A stretch of 5,793 nt of DNA from Candidatus Solincola tengchongensis (GCA_015711895.1 JACVJH010000129.1:1-5793); one strand, 5' to 3'; positions 1-5,612 are shown, numbered from the stretch's first letter. Notes: a model not told the origin generated them from the letters alone. Numbers and translations are program-made.

Positions 1-782
1 ATGGCCCGCACGAAGTTGGGCAGGGGCGTGGAGAAGATGAGCTCGCGCTGGAACTCCACCTCGTCCGCCGGGGGCCTCTTTCCGAACGCCGTGTAGCGGG
101 CGAAGAGGTAAGCGGGTGCCGTCCTTCCGTAGAGCTCCCAACCCCTCTGGGCCACGGGCAAGTCGACGGCCATGAGGTCCAGGAGGGTGGAGAGGGGAAC
201 GGGGTAGAGGCGCTTCACCAGCCCGCCCAGGACGATCCCCTCCACCACGTCCACGCCGGAGGAGTCCACGAGGACCAGGCCCTTGAGGCGGCCCCGGTAG
301 CGCTCGGCGAAGCGCTCGTGCCACTTGAGGGTGGTGAAGCCGCCCATGCTGTGGCCGCAGATGACGAAGGAGGGCGGGTCGAAGGCCTCCACCACCGCCT
401 CCAGGTCCTCGGCCAGGCGCTCCGTGCTCTGGTCCCGGCTGGCGGGAGTGCCGGACTTGCCGTGCCCGCGCAGGTCCAGGGAGACCACGCGGTACCTGTC
501 CCTGAGGAACGCCCTCTGGTAGCGCCAGATGGTGTGATTGCAGGCCAGCCCGTGCACCAGGAAGACGGTGGGCCCCTCCCCGCAGGCGTCGGCGTAGATG
601 GGTGTCCCGTCCGCGGAGCGGATGCCCGGTCGCGGCTCGCCGTCGGGAAGAGCGGGCGGGCGCGTCTGACCGGCGGAGCGACGGTGGTCGGCCTGCCTCA
701 CCGCCGCCGCCGCCCCGTACATGCCCACAGCGCCCAGGAGAGCTCCCTTCAGCAGTCTTGCGGAAAACCTCTTCACCGTCAT
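1..782 (-). CDS. Alpha/beta hydrolase with hydrophobic N-terminus (partial, C-terminus outside window)
   Basis: Read on the minus strand from ATG at 782, this frame stays open for 260 codons to the window edge. Residues about 10-28 are a hydrophobic, Ala/Gly/Leu-rich stretch after a basic start (MTVKRFSARLLK), suggesting a membrane anchor or secretion signal. The hydrolase core follows: oxyanion-region VFLVHGLA (about 73-80), VVSLDLRGHGKSG (99-111), and the nucleophile elbow CGHSMGG with Ser145 (codon 348-350). A LVLVDSSG strand is near 169-176. The catalytic His and probably the acid should lie in the missing C-terminal part. The start is supported by GGGGGTGA (plus-strand 789-796), 9 bases from GGGGG to ATG. 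The family is clear; the substrate is not (esterase, lipase, haloperoxidase-like or epoxide-hydrolase-like are all possible). It is divergent from the CrtC-like gene. Confidence 0.9.
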   Translation of the reverse strand, partial: MTVKRFSARLLKGALLGAVGMYGAAAAVRQADHRRSAGQTRPPALPDGEPRPGIRSADGTPIYADACGEGPTVFLVHGLACNHTIWRYQRAFLRDRYRVVSLDLRGHGKSGTPASRDQSTERLAEDLEAVVEAFDPPSFVICGHSMGGFTTLKWHERFAERYRGRLKGLVLVDSSGVDVVEGIVLGGLVKRLYPVPLSTLLDLMAVDLPVAQRGWELYGRTAPAYLFARYTAFGKRPPADEVEFQRELIFSTPLPNFVRA

Positions 783-788
783 TGACCG

Positions 789-797
789 TCACCCCCT
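789..797 (-). promoter_or_regulatory. Ribosome binding site of the alpha/beta hydrolase
   Basis: On the minus strand this reads AGGGGGTGA, close to the full anti-Shine-Dalgarno complement. GGGGG lies 9 bases before ATG 782. A GTG inside it is out of frame with the hydrolase, so it does not compete as a start. Confidence 0.7.
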
Positions 798-1043
798 ATA
801 TGCCTCGAACATTGCACTGGCCGGAGCGTCGTAAAGCGGTCACACCGGATTCTCCAGCCCCATGTCGACTGCTGCGCGGTTGTAATTTTCTCACATTTCT
901 ACCGGAGTCAAAAGCAGTGTCCGCCATGTTTCTGGACTTGGGCATCTCCGCGAACCCTTCCCGTCGAGGTTGAGAGGCAAGGCACTGCGGCGGCGACAGG
1001 AGACCGGAATGATTAGCGGCCCCTTCGCCTGGAGAGATATTTA

Positions 1044-1178
1044 ATGGTGAAAATGGTGAACCACGGCGGGGCGGGAGCATCGCGGGGAGGCAAGGACGGG
1101 CCGCCAAGCGGAGGGACGGAAGGATTCGCACGGGAGGGGGGCGATGTCCGGCAAGAAATGGGTGTGGATGGCCCTTGA
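1044..1178 (+). CDS. Possible 44-aa leader ORF overlapping the CrtC-like start (unrecognised)
   Basis: ATG 1044 is preceded by GGAGAG (1031-1036) at a 7-base spacing, a respectable ribosome binding site. The frame runs 44 codons to TGA 1176-1178 and overlaps the start of the CrtC-like gene by 35 bases in another frame. The product is rich in Gly, charged and without recognisable motifs; it starts MVKMVNHGG. It could be a translationally coupled leader peptide, or a chance ORF in purine-rich DNA. ATGGTGAA occurs twice at its beginning (1044-1051 and 1053-1060). Confidence 0.2.
   Translation: MVKMVNHGGAGASRGGKDGPPSGGTEGFAREGGDVRQEMGVDGP
1132..1137 (+). promoter_or_regulatory. Ribosome binding site of the CrtC-like gene
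   Basis: GGGAGG lies 6 bases before ATG 1144 within a purine-rich run. This supports 1144 as the start over the later in-frame ATGs at 1168 and 1252. The in-frame stop TGA 1057-1059 rules out a much longer N-terminus. Confidence 0.65.
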
Positions 1179-2328
1179 GGACGTGGCGGTGGCGGCGGCG
1201 GCGCGCGCCTGGACCACCCGGGACCGGCACCTCCAGGTGACCCCGGTGGGCATGTACGGGAGCCGCGACCCGGAGGAGCTCAACCGGGGGCTACGGCCGG
1301 AGGACGACGCCCTCCACCCTTACGAGGGCCGCCTCTACTGGGAGTGGTGGTACTTCGACGCCCAGTTCGAGGACGGGCACCGCTGCGTCCTGGAGCTCCA
1401 GTACCCAAACCTTCTCAACCCCCTGGCCCGCCAGTGCTGCATGCTCTTCAACGTCTACACCCCGGACGGGCGCCGGCTGAACAACATCGTGCCCTTCCCC
1501 GCCTCGGAGTGGCGGGCCTCCCGCGAGACCTGCGACGTGGCCATCGGGGAGAACACCATAAAGGGGTACTACCCCGAATACCGGGTACGTTTTCGGCATG
1601 GGGACCTGGCCTGCGACCTCGTCTTCACCAACCTCCTGCCGGGATGGACCCGGGGGACCGGAGAGGTGATGTTCGGCAGGCCGGAGAGGAAGCGGGTCTT
1701 CGGGTGGGTGGTGGCCCAGCCGCGTGCCCGGGTGGAGGGGACCCTCACCGTGGACGGGGTCACCCACCGGGTCAGCGGCCTCGGCTACCACGACCACAAC
1801 TGGGGGAACGCCTTCCTGCCCCTCTACGTGTCCCACTGGATATGGGGGCGGCTCTTCCACGAGCGCCTGACCATGATCTTCGCCGACGTCAACACCTCCC
1901 GCCGCTGCGGACGCATCCGCGTCCCCGTGCTCTTCCTGGCCCTGGACGACCGCATCGTCCTGGAATCCTCGCGGGTCGACTTCCGGGTCGGAAATTACCG
2001 CAGGGATTCCAAAGATTACCAGATCTACCCATCCGAGGCGAGCTTCTCCTTCGCCGAACGTGACGTCTCCGGAGAGTTCCATCTGCGGGTTAAGGAGGAG
2101 ATGGAGAGCGTGATGACCCTGGCGGACAGGCTCCCTGCCCCGGCCCTGAAGCTCTTCGGGAGGGCCGTGGCCGGTCCCGCCTACTACCGCTTCCTCTCCG
2201 ATTACCGGGGCCGGGTGAAGGTGGGCGGGGAGGAGCTGGAGCTCGCGGGGGAGACCCACTGGGAGTACATGATCCTCTCACTGCGATGCGGGCAGATTCC
2301 CAAACCAGGGGTGACATTACCCCTGTGA
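1144..2328 (+). CDS. CrtC/AttH-type lipocalin-like protein (hydroxyneurosporene synthase-related)
   Basis: A complete 394-aa protein. Family hallmarks are YWEWWYFDA (about 65-73) at the start of the first lipocalin-like domain, and GLGYHDHNWGN (212-222) followed by SHWIWGR (230-236) opening the second. The YHDHNWG motif is typical of the CrtC (carotenoid 1,2-hydratase) and AttH-like fold, which also includes enzymes of natural-product cyclisation. Length fits a two-domain member. No signal peptide or membrane segment is visible, so the protein is probably cytoplasmic. Residues 1-45 precede the family core and may be partly linker. No carotenoid gene (phytoene synthase, desaturase) is present in the window, so hydration of a carotenoid is not supported by context; an isoprenoid, fatty-acyl or polyketide substrate is equally possible. 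It is divergent from the alpha/beta hydrolase. Family confidence is high, function confidence low. Confidence 0.85.
   Translation: MSGKKWVWMALEDVAVAAAARAWTTRDRHLQVTPVGMYGSRDPEELNRGLRPEDDALHPYEGRLYWEWWYFDAQFEDGHRCVLELQYPNLLNPLARQCCMLFNVYTPDGRRLNNIVPFPASEWRASRETCDVAIGENTIKGYYPEYRVRFRHGDLACDLVFTNLLPGWTRGTGEVMFGRPERKRVFGWVVAQPRARVEGTLTVDGVTHRVSGLGYHDHNWGNAFLPLYVSHWIWGRLFHERLTMIFADVNTSRRCGRIRVPVLFLALDDRIVLESSRVDFRVGNYRRDSKDYQIYPSEASFSFAERDVSGEFHLRVKEEMESVMTLADRLPAPALKLFGRAVAGPAYYRFLSDYRGRVKVGGEELELAGETHWEYMILSLRCGQIPKPGVTLPL
2306..2325 (+). terminator. Stem-loop at the end of the CrtC-like gene (possible weak terminator)
   Basis: CAGGGGT (2306-2312) and ACCCCTG (2319-2325) form a perfect 7-bp stem with a 6-base loop, ending one base before the TGA is completed. 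A pyrimidine-rich stretch (TCTTCTTTT, 2337-2347 region) follows only about 12 bases later, so it is not a classical intrinsic terminator. It may instead stabilise the 3' end. Confidence 0.35.
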
Positions 2329-2448
2329 AGGTCTCCCTCTTCTTTTACCGAAACGGGAGGGAAGGGAAAAAATTTACCTCAAGACCCCTCCCCTCTGAGG
2401 GCCGAATTCTTACTGTCTCCAAAACCGTTCAATCGAGGCAGGTCGTAG

Positions 2449-2580
2449 GTGGATAACGTGCGGCGTGTTGGTTTTTCCACGCCCAAGAGCGGCTTGATCG
2501 AGTACCTGCGGGAAAAGCGAGATCGGTTGGTGCGGGATCGTTGTGAAGCCGCACAGCCCCGTTTTACGGGCAAGCCCTGA
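2449..2580 (+). CDS. Possible small ORF or gene remnant, 43 aa, unrecognised
   Basis: GTG 2449 to TGA 2578-2580 encodes 43 residues. GAGG (2435-2438) lies 10 bases before it, and GTG 2458 is an alternative start. An in-frame TAG (2446-2448) directly precedes it. The middle (GLIEYLREKRDRLVRDR) looks like an amphipathic, charged helix and unlike random translation of non-coding DNA, which suggests either a genuine small protein or the surviving end of a decayed gene. I do not recognise a family. The reverse-strand frame over the same bases is considered a shadow. Confidence 0.25.
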   Translation: MDNVRRVGFSTPKSGLIEYLREKRDRLVRDRCEAAQPRFTGKP

Positions 2581-2693
2581 GCGGTGTGAAGCCCACCATC
2601 CATGAAGGCGAGCTTGCCGCGCGAAGGTTAAAATTCACTTTAGAGATGGATACGATGGGAAATGGATTCGTCGGGATGCGTTGTCCCCTCCCA

Positions 2694-2840
2694 CGCCTCG
2701 GCGAGACCCTTTAAGCGAGGCGGCCTTGGCCTGAGAGGTGGCACCCGGCCGGAAGGACGGCACTTTGAAAGAAGGCCTTTACCGCCGGGCAGTGAGGTTG
2801 GAGGTGCCTAGAAAGTGATGACATGACTGCTGGACGGCGG
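2694..2840 (+). ncRNA. Candidate structured leader RNA upstream of the amidohydrolase
   Basis: Three stems compete for the same bases. CGCCTCG (2694-2700) pairs perfectly with CGAGGCG (2716-2722). GGCCTT (2722-2727) pairs with AAGGCC (2772-2777), with flanking GGCGG/CCGCC support (2719-2723 and 2782-2786). CCGCC (2782-2786) can instead pair with GGCGG (2836-2840), helped by GCAG/CTGC (2789-2792 and 2827-2830). Such mutually exclusive pairing is what a regulatory leader would show, but GC-rich DNA yields such stems by chance and no known class is matched. Confidence 0.25.
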
Positions 2841-2870
2841 AAAGGAAACACGCTCGAATTCTCTCGCCTT

Positions 2871-2884
2871 GAGGGCATGCCCTC
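2871..2884. promoter_or_regulatory. Perfect 14-bp palindrome, candidate operator
   Basis: GAGGGCATGCCCTC is an exact palindrome ending 12 bases before GTG 2897. Position and symmetry fit a dimeric repressor or activator site for the amidohydrolase gene. No regulator gene is in the window, and no clear -10/-35 pair was found next to it, so its role is inferred from position only. Confidence 0.4.
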
Positions 2885-2892
2885 TCCTCTCA

Positions 2893-2899
2893 GGGGGTG
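2893..2899 (+). promoter_or_regulatory. Ribosome binding site that decides the amidohydrolase start
   Basis: GGGGGTG matches the site used by the hydrolase and PIN genes. It overlaps GTG 2897, which would leave that codon without an upstream site. It lies 11 bases before the in-frame GTG 2909, so 2909 is the more likely true start. Confidence 0.5.
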
Positions 2900-3667
2900 C
2901 GGTTAGAGGTGGCAGGAAATCGAATCACGGCCGCAGGACGCCGGGAAGGCCACCGGGCCGATAACCCACTCATTAGGGTGTTCCGTGGCGATTCCCCGGT
3001 TGTGCTCTCCGCGCCCCACGGGGGACGGGAGTTCCCGGAGGAACTGCGGCCCTACGCCGACCCGGAGGAGAAGATAGACCTCCATACCGACCTCCTCCTG
3101 GAGGAGGTGGCCGCCGAATGCGAGGCGCGCGGGCTCGCCGCCTCCGGCGTGGCGGCCCTCTTCGCCCGCGGCGTGCTGGACCTCAACTGGGGACGCGAGA
3201 GGACCAGGGGCGTCCCCGAGCTGGAGGAGCTCTTCGACGCCTACTACCGGGCCCTGCACCGGATGGCGGATGCCGCGGTGGAGAGACATGGTTTCGCCCT
3301 GGTACTGGACCTCCACGGCTACGACGACGGAGGCGGTTCCGGGGGCCGGCATCCCTTCCCGCCCGGCACGCTGGTCTTCGGCACCCGGCGCGGGGAGCTG
3401 GTCCCGGGGTGGTTGAGGCCGGCCTACGACGCCTTCCGGAAGAGCCTCCAAGCCTCGGGGTACACCCTCTGCCCCGCGGAGGGCTTCAACGAGTACGCCC
3501 CCTTCGTCGGCGGCTCGGTGGTGGACAGCTTCCGGGGCCGGCGCAATGTGGCGGCGGTCATGCTGGAGGTGCCTCGCGGGATAAGACTGAACGAGAGGAA
3601 GCGAAGAGGGCTCGCCTCGGCCGTTGCTCAGGCTCTCATCGATACGGTTCAATTCGCTCAGGTCTGA
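2897..3667 (+). CDS. N-formylglutamate amidohydrolase-like metallohydrolase
   Basis: Encodes 256 aa from GTG 2897, or 252 aa from the better-placed GTG 2909. Numbering here is from 2897. VVLSAPHGGREFP (35-47) carries the probable first metal ligand His41. DLHTDLLLEEVAAE (61-74) resembles the family's Asp/Thr helix segment. GVLDLNWGRERTRG (92-105) replaces the usual V-D-L-N-R stretch, with Trp for Arg. LVLDLHGYDD (135-144) gives the Asp-x-His motif. GGSVVDSFRG (205-214) and MLEVPRGIRL (222-231) match the C-terminal glycine/Glu-x-x-Arg region. Length suits the family, whose members cleave N-formyl-L-glutamate to formate and glutamate in histidine degradation. No hut genes are present, and the signature segments are diverged, so another N-acyl or carboxylate substrate is possible. 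Probably cytoplasmic and zinc-dependent; a monocistronic gene. Confidence 0.8.
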   Translation: MRLEVAGNRITAAGRREGHRADNPLIRVFRGDSPVVLSAPHGGREFPEELRPYADPEEKIDLHTDLLLEEVAAECEARGLAASGVAALFARGVLDLNWGRERTRGVPELEELFDAYYRALHRMADAAVERHGFALVLDLHGYDDGGGSGGRHPFPPGTLVFGTRRGELVPGWLRPAYDAFRKSLQASGYTLCPAEGFNEYAPFVGGSVVDSFRGRRNVAAVMLEVPRGIRLNERKRRGLASAVAQALIDTVQFAQV

Positions 3668-3790
3668 CCATAATTAAACGATTTATGTCCCTGCCCCCCA
3701 AATCACCTGCGGTTCCTTTCAACTTTGATTTCTGCGCTTTCCTGTAGTCATAGGACAACCAAACCTCAAGGCCCGAATTGGAATACGCTT

Positions 3791-3806
3791 TTTGTTTTAC
3801 AACAAA
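3791..3806. promoter_or_regulatory. Inverted repeat TTTGTT-N4-AACAAA, possible operator or UP element
   Basis: A perfect 6-bp inverted repeat with a 4-base spacer sits 6 bases upstream of the TTGACA box at 3813, inside an AT-rich stretch. It could bind a dimeric regulator or act as an UP element. The assignment rests on position alone. Confidence 0.3.
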
Positions 3807-3812
3807 TTCTAA

Positions 3813-3841
3813 TTGACATATTACGGCATTTCCAGGATTAT
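3813..3841 (+). promoter_or_regulatory. Candidate sigma-70 promoter P1 for the PIN gene
   Basis: A perfect TTGACA (3813-3818), a 17-base spacer and GATTAT (3836-3841, 4 of 6 to TATAAT). It would give a leader of roughly 115 bases before ATG 3967. Confidence 0.5.
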
Positions 3842-3897
3842 GAACATAAAGTGCTTACCATGCTCTCTTGGCCCGGTCTTTTCGTAAGGCATTTTTC

Positions 3898-3925
3898 TTG
3901 AATTTCCACAACATTTTTACATAAT
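3898..3925 (+). promoter_or_regulatory. Candidate sigma-70 promoter P2 for the PIN gene
   Basis: TTGAAT (3898-3903), a 16-base spacer and CATAAT (3920-3925, 5 of 6). It would start transcription about 35 bases before ATG 3967. It may be an alternative to P1. Confidence 0.4.
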
Positions 3926-3953
3926 GAATTTAAGGGGCAGTATCCGGATTTTC

Positions 3954-3962
3954 GGGGGTGAT
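3954..3962 (+). promoter_or_regulatory. Ribosome binding site that decides the PIN gene start
   Basis: GGGGGTGAT matches the anti-Shine-Dalgarno complement at 8 of 9 positions. From GGGGG to ATG 3967 is 8 bases, the ideal spacing. The candidate starts GTG 3958 and ATG 3961 lie within the site itself, so translation most likely begins at 3967. Confidence 0.65.
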
Positions 3963-3966
3963 GTGC

Positions 3967-5409
3967 ATGAGCGACTGCGCGACTGTCGTCGTCTGCGGAA
4001 GGAGGATCACGGATTACGTCTTAACCTGCCTTTCTCATTTCAACGACGGGAAGAAAGCCGTTAAATTGAAGGAAATAGCTCACATCTTAAAATCACAAGT
4101 GCAGGACATACGGATCGAGAACTGCCGGATAGAGACGGCGGAGATAATAAAAGTGGAAACCCCGTGCCTGGAGATAGACCTGGGATTCGAGAACAGGAGA
4201 ACGAGAAAAGCAGAAGAGGCTCTCCGTGAAGGTTATATTTCCTACCCCTATTATCATTTGCTCCTCGACCGTATCCTGCGCAAATTCGGGGGAATCACCC
4301 TGTACAGGCACGACGGTGTGAAACTTTTGGAGGTGGTGAGCGATGACGATTGCATCAAATGCAGGAGAGCCGAAAATTATCCGGATTGGAACGTCTATTA
4401 TAAGGGAGTAGGAGCTATTCTCTTCCGCTCTTCGATGCTGCTGCCCTCCAACTGGAAGGAGGTATCCAGCCTGCTTTCGGCCTCGGACGACGTGATAATA
4501 GGGGTGGACACCAACATCCTGTATAACTGCTCGCTCACGGAACACCTTATACCTTCGTTATCCGCTGCGGACGTGAAGAAATACGTACATACGCCGAACT
4601 GGGTTCTGCTGGTCATCCCGAGCGCTGTGATGCACGAGCTGGAAGAGGCCTCCAATATCAGGGACGAGAGAGGTTTCCTCCAAGTGGAAGGGAGAGCGGG
4701 TTATCGTGCATTGCAGGAGATACTGGAATTGAGCGAGGGAACCGACATCGAGGGCGTCTCCGTGGTGATAGTCGGGGAATCGAACCCCGTGCTGGATACC
4801 AGGGTGGAGCTTCAGGGACTGAGGTCCGATTTTTGCAGAATGGGGGCTTACTCCGAGGCCGTTGGGAAACCGAGTGAAAGGCAACTTACTGAGGAAGCCA
4901 GCTCTTTTCTAACCAGGAAGAAGTCAAGCGGGGATATGATCATCCGTGACCAGTACAAAAGCTTTCTCAGGCAGATAGATTTTCATAAGGGCATATACTT
5001 CATAACCGCCGACAAGTCGAACGCCGCGCTTTCGCGAGCCGAGGGCCTGAATTCCATTCTCATAAAATTCCCCATCGAAATATTAAGAGGACACAAGGAG
5101 TCTATGCCGCCGGTCAGCGATGACGAGGGAAGATACAGGGTCAACGTTCCTCTTGGAAAGCTTATATACGAGGCGGCCGTAGAGGCGGGCACCATTAGGC
5201 TCGTGTACCACAACGGGAAGGCGGAGAGGGAGATTGCTCTGCATTGTGATGCGAGGGGCGAGACACTGGACAACTGGGTTCAGAGGAACCTCTATTTCAA
5301 AAAGGAAGGACTTGAAGCATTGATGGAGGACTACGACACCTTCTTCAGCATGAGGGAGATTGGTAACATATGGAAAATCCTCGCCCCAAGACTTGGGTAC
5401 GAAATATGA
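3967..5409 (+). CDS. Large PIN-domain protein (putative ribonuclease) with unknown flanking domains
   Basis: 480 aa from ATG 3967; the open frame begins with GTG 3958. Numbering is from 3967. The PIN nuclease core spans about 175-370 and has the four acidic positions expected for metal binding: Asp181 (VIIGVDTNILY), Glu224 (VMHELEEA), Asp323 (SGDMIIRDQ) and Asp349 (FITADKSNAAL). About 95 residues separate the Glu and the third acid, far more than in a VapC toxin, so the core carries an insertion. Residues 1-150 form an unrecognised N-terminal region with a lone CxxC pair (Cys129, Cys132). Residues about 375-480 form an unrecognised C-terminal domain, perhaps substrate-binding. No membrane segment or signal peptide is seen, so it is probably a cytoplasmic, metal-dependent RNase. 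No antitoxin-like ORF adjoins it. G+C is about 50% against about 67% in the neighbours, with many ATA, AGA and AAA codons, suggesting transfer. Confidence 0.8.
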   Translation: MSDCATVVVCGRRITDYVLTCLSHFNDGKKAVKLKEIAHILKSQVQDIRIENCRIETAEIIKVETPCLEIDLGFENRRTRKAEEALREGYISYPYYHLLLDRILRKFGGITLYRHDGVKLLEVVSDDDCIKCRRAENYPDWNVYYKGVGAILFRSSMLLPSNWKEVSSLLSASDDVIIGVDTNILYNCSLTEHLIPSLSAADVKKYVHTPNWVLLVIPSAVMHELEEASNIRDERGFLQVEGRAGYRALQEILELSEGTDIEGVSVVIVGESNPVLDTRVELQGLRSDFCRMGAYSEAVGKPSERQLTEEASSFLTRKKSSGDMIIRDQYKSFLRQIDFHKGIYFITADKSNAALSRAEGLNSILIKFPIEILRGHKESMPPVSDDEGRYRVNVPLGKLIYEAAVEAGTIRLVYHNGKAEREIALHCDARGETLDNWVQRNLYFKKEGLEALMEDYDTFFSMREIGNIWKILAPRLGYEI

Positions 5410-5553
5410 TCCCGGTCTATAAGTGGATTCTGGGCATGGTGAGGGGATATTTCTGGATCGCATAGCCTGTGTCCTTAGAATCTTGTGGACTGCTTGATCC
5501 TCTGGCTGGTGCGGGTATTGACAGAAGCACTCTTTGTAACAGGAAAGGGATTA

Positions 5554-5575
5554 CTCACCCGAAGGCGAGCCTTTT
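5554..5575 (+). terminator. Weak hairpin followed by TTTT, possible PIN gene terminator
   Basis: CTCACC (5554-5559) and GGCGAG (5564-5569) form a 6-bp stem with one A-C mismatch and a CGAA loop. It is followed by CC and then TTTT (5572-5575). It lies 145 bases after the PIN stop and the U-tract is short. On the minus strand the same bases form a better stem with a UUCG loop but no T-run. Confidence 0.25.
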
Positions 5576-5590
5576 ACAATTGACGTGGCT

Positions 5591-5612
5591 CATGCCTTTT
5601 CCCTCCGGCATG
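5591..5612. repeat. Inverted repeat CATGCC-N10-GGCATG
   Basis: A perfect 6-bp inverted repeat with a pyrimidine-rich 10-base loop, about 20 bases upstream of the TATAAT at 5634. Its role is unknown; it could be an operator half-site pair or chance. Confidence 0.25.

Larger units (their letters stand above)
783..1143. other. Divergent intergenic spacer between hydrolase and CrtC-like gene
   Basis: About 360 bases separate the two divergent starts. The half next to the hydrolase is of mixed composition; the half next to the CrtC-like gene is G/purine-rich. A TTGACT box on the minus strand (906-911) is a possible -35 for the hydrolase, but the bases 16-18 downstream are only a weak -10. On the plus strand TTTAAT (1040-1045) could be a -10 without a good -35. 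No strong sigma-70 promoter, RNA gene or terminator is evident. Confidence 0.5.
2329..2896. other. Long intergenic region with ORF remnant and structured leader
   Basis: About 570 bases separate the CrtC-like stop from the amidohydrolase start. The first part (2329-2448) has purine/pyrimidine-biased runs and an AT patch (GGGAAAAAATTT, 2364-2375). The middle holds a 43-codon ORF (2449-2580) and a 9-base direct repeat TGTGAAGCC (2542-2550 and 2585-2593). The last part (2690-2896) is dense in inverted repeats. No tRNA, rRNA or riboswitch class is recognised with confidence. Confidence 0.6.
3668..3957. other. AT-rich intergenic region upstream of the PIN-domain gene
   Basis: About 290 bases of markedly lower G+C than the preceding genes. 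No gene or convincing terminator for the amidohydrolase is seen. It contains an inverted repeat and two candidate promoters facing the PIN gene, listed separately. Confidence 0.6.

Noticed and set aside
318..785. Plus-strand open frames over the hydrolase
   Set aside because: They are antisense to a frame with clear alpha/beta hydrolase motifs and have low-complexity translations; shadows of GC-rich coding DNA.
796..1230. Minus-strand 144-codon frame across the divergent spacer
   Set aside because: Arg/Pro-rich, no motif, no ribosome binding site, and it overlaps the CrtC-like start; typical GC-rich spurious frame.
1291..2259. Minus-strand 322-codon frame opposite the CrtC-like gene
   Set aside because: Repetitive Val/Gly/Glu/Pro composition and exact antisense to a gene with recognisable motifs.
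2720..2760. Glycine-riboswitch-like CTCTCAGGCC on the minus strand
   Set aside because: The partner segments (GCCGAAGG and AAAAGGAC) are absent and no minus-strand gene follows.
2811..2845. Hammerhead-ribozyme-like GTGATGA ... GGAAA
   Set aside because: The invariant C before UGAUGA is missing and the stems do not fit the core.
2903..3652. Minus-strand 249-codon frame opposite the amidohydrolase
   Set aside because: Antisense shadow; the plus frame has the family motifs.
2377..3780. Shared words ACCTCAAG and GCCGAATT/CCCGAATT near 2377-2407 and 3763-3779
   Set aside because: Short and differently spaced; not a convincing repeat or attachment site pair.
3967..5409. VapC-type toxin of a toxin-antitoxin pair
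   Set aside because: Over three times too long and no small antitoxin-like ORF lies upstream or downstream.
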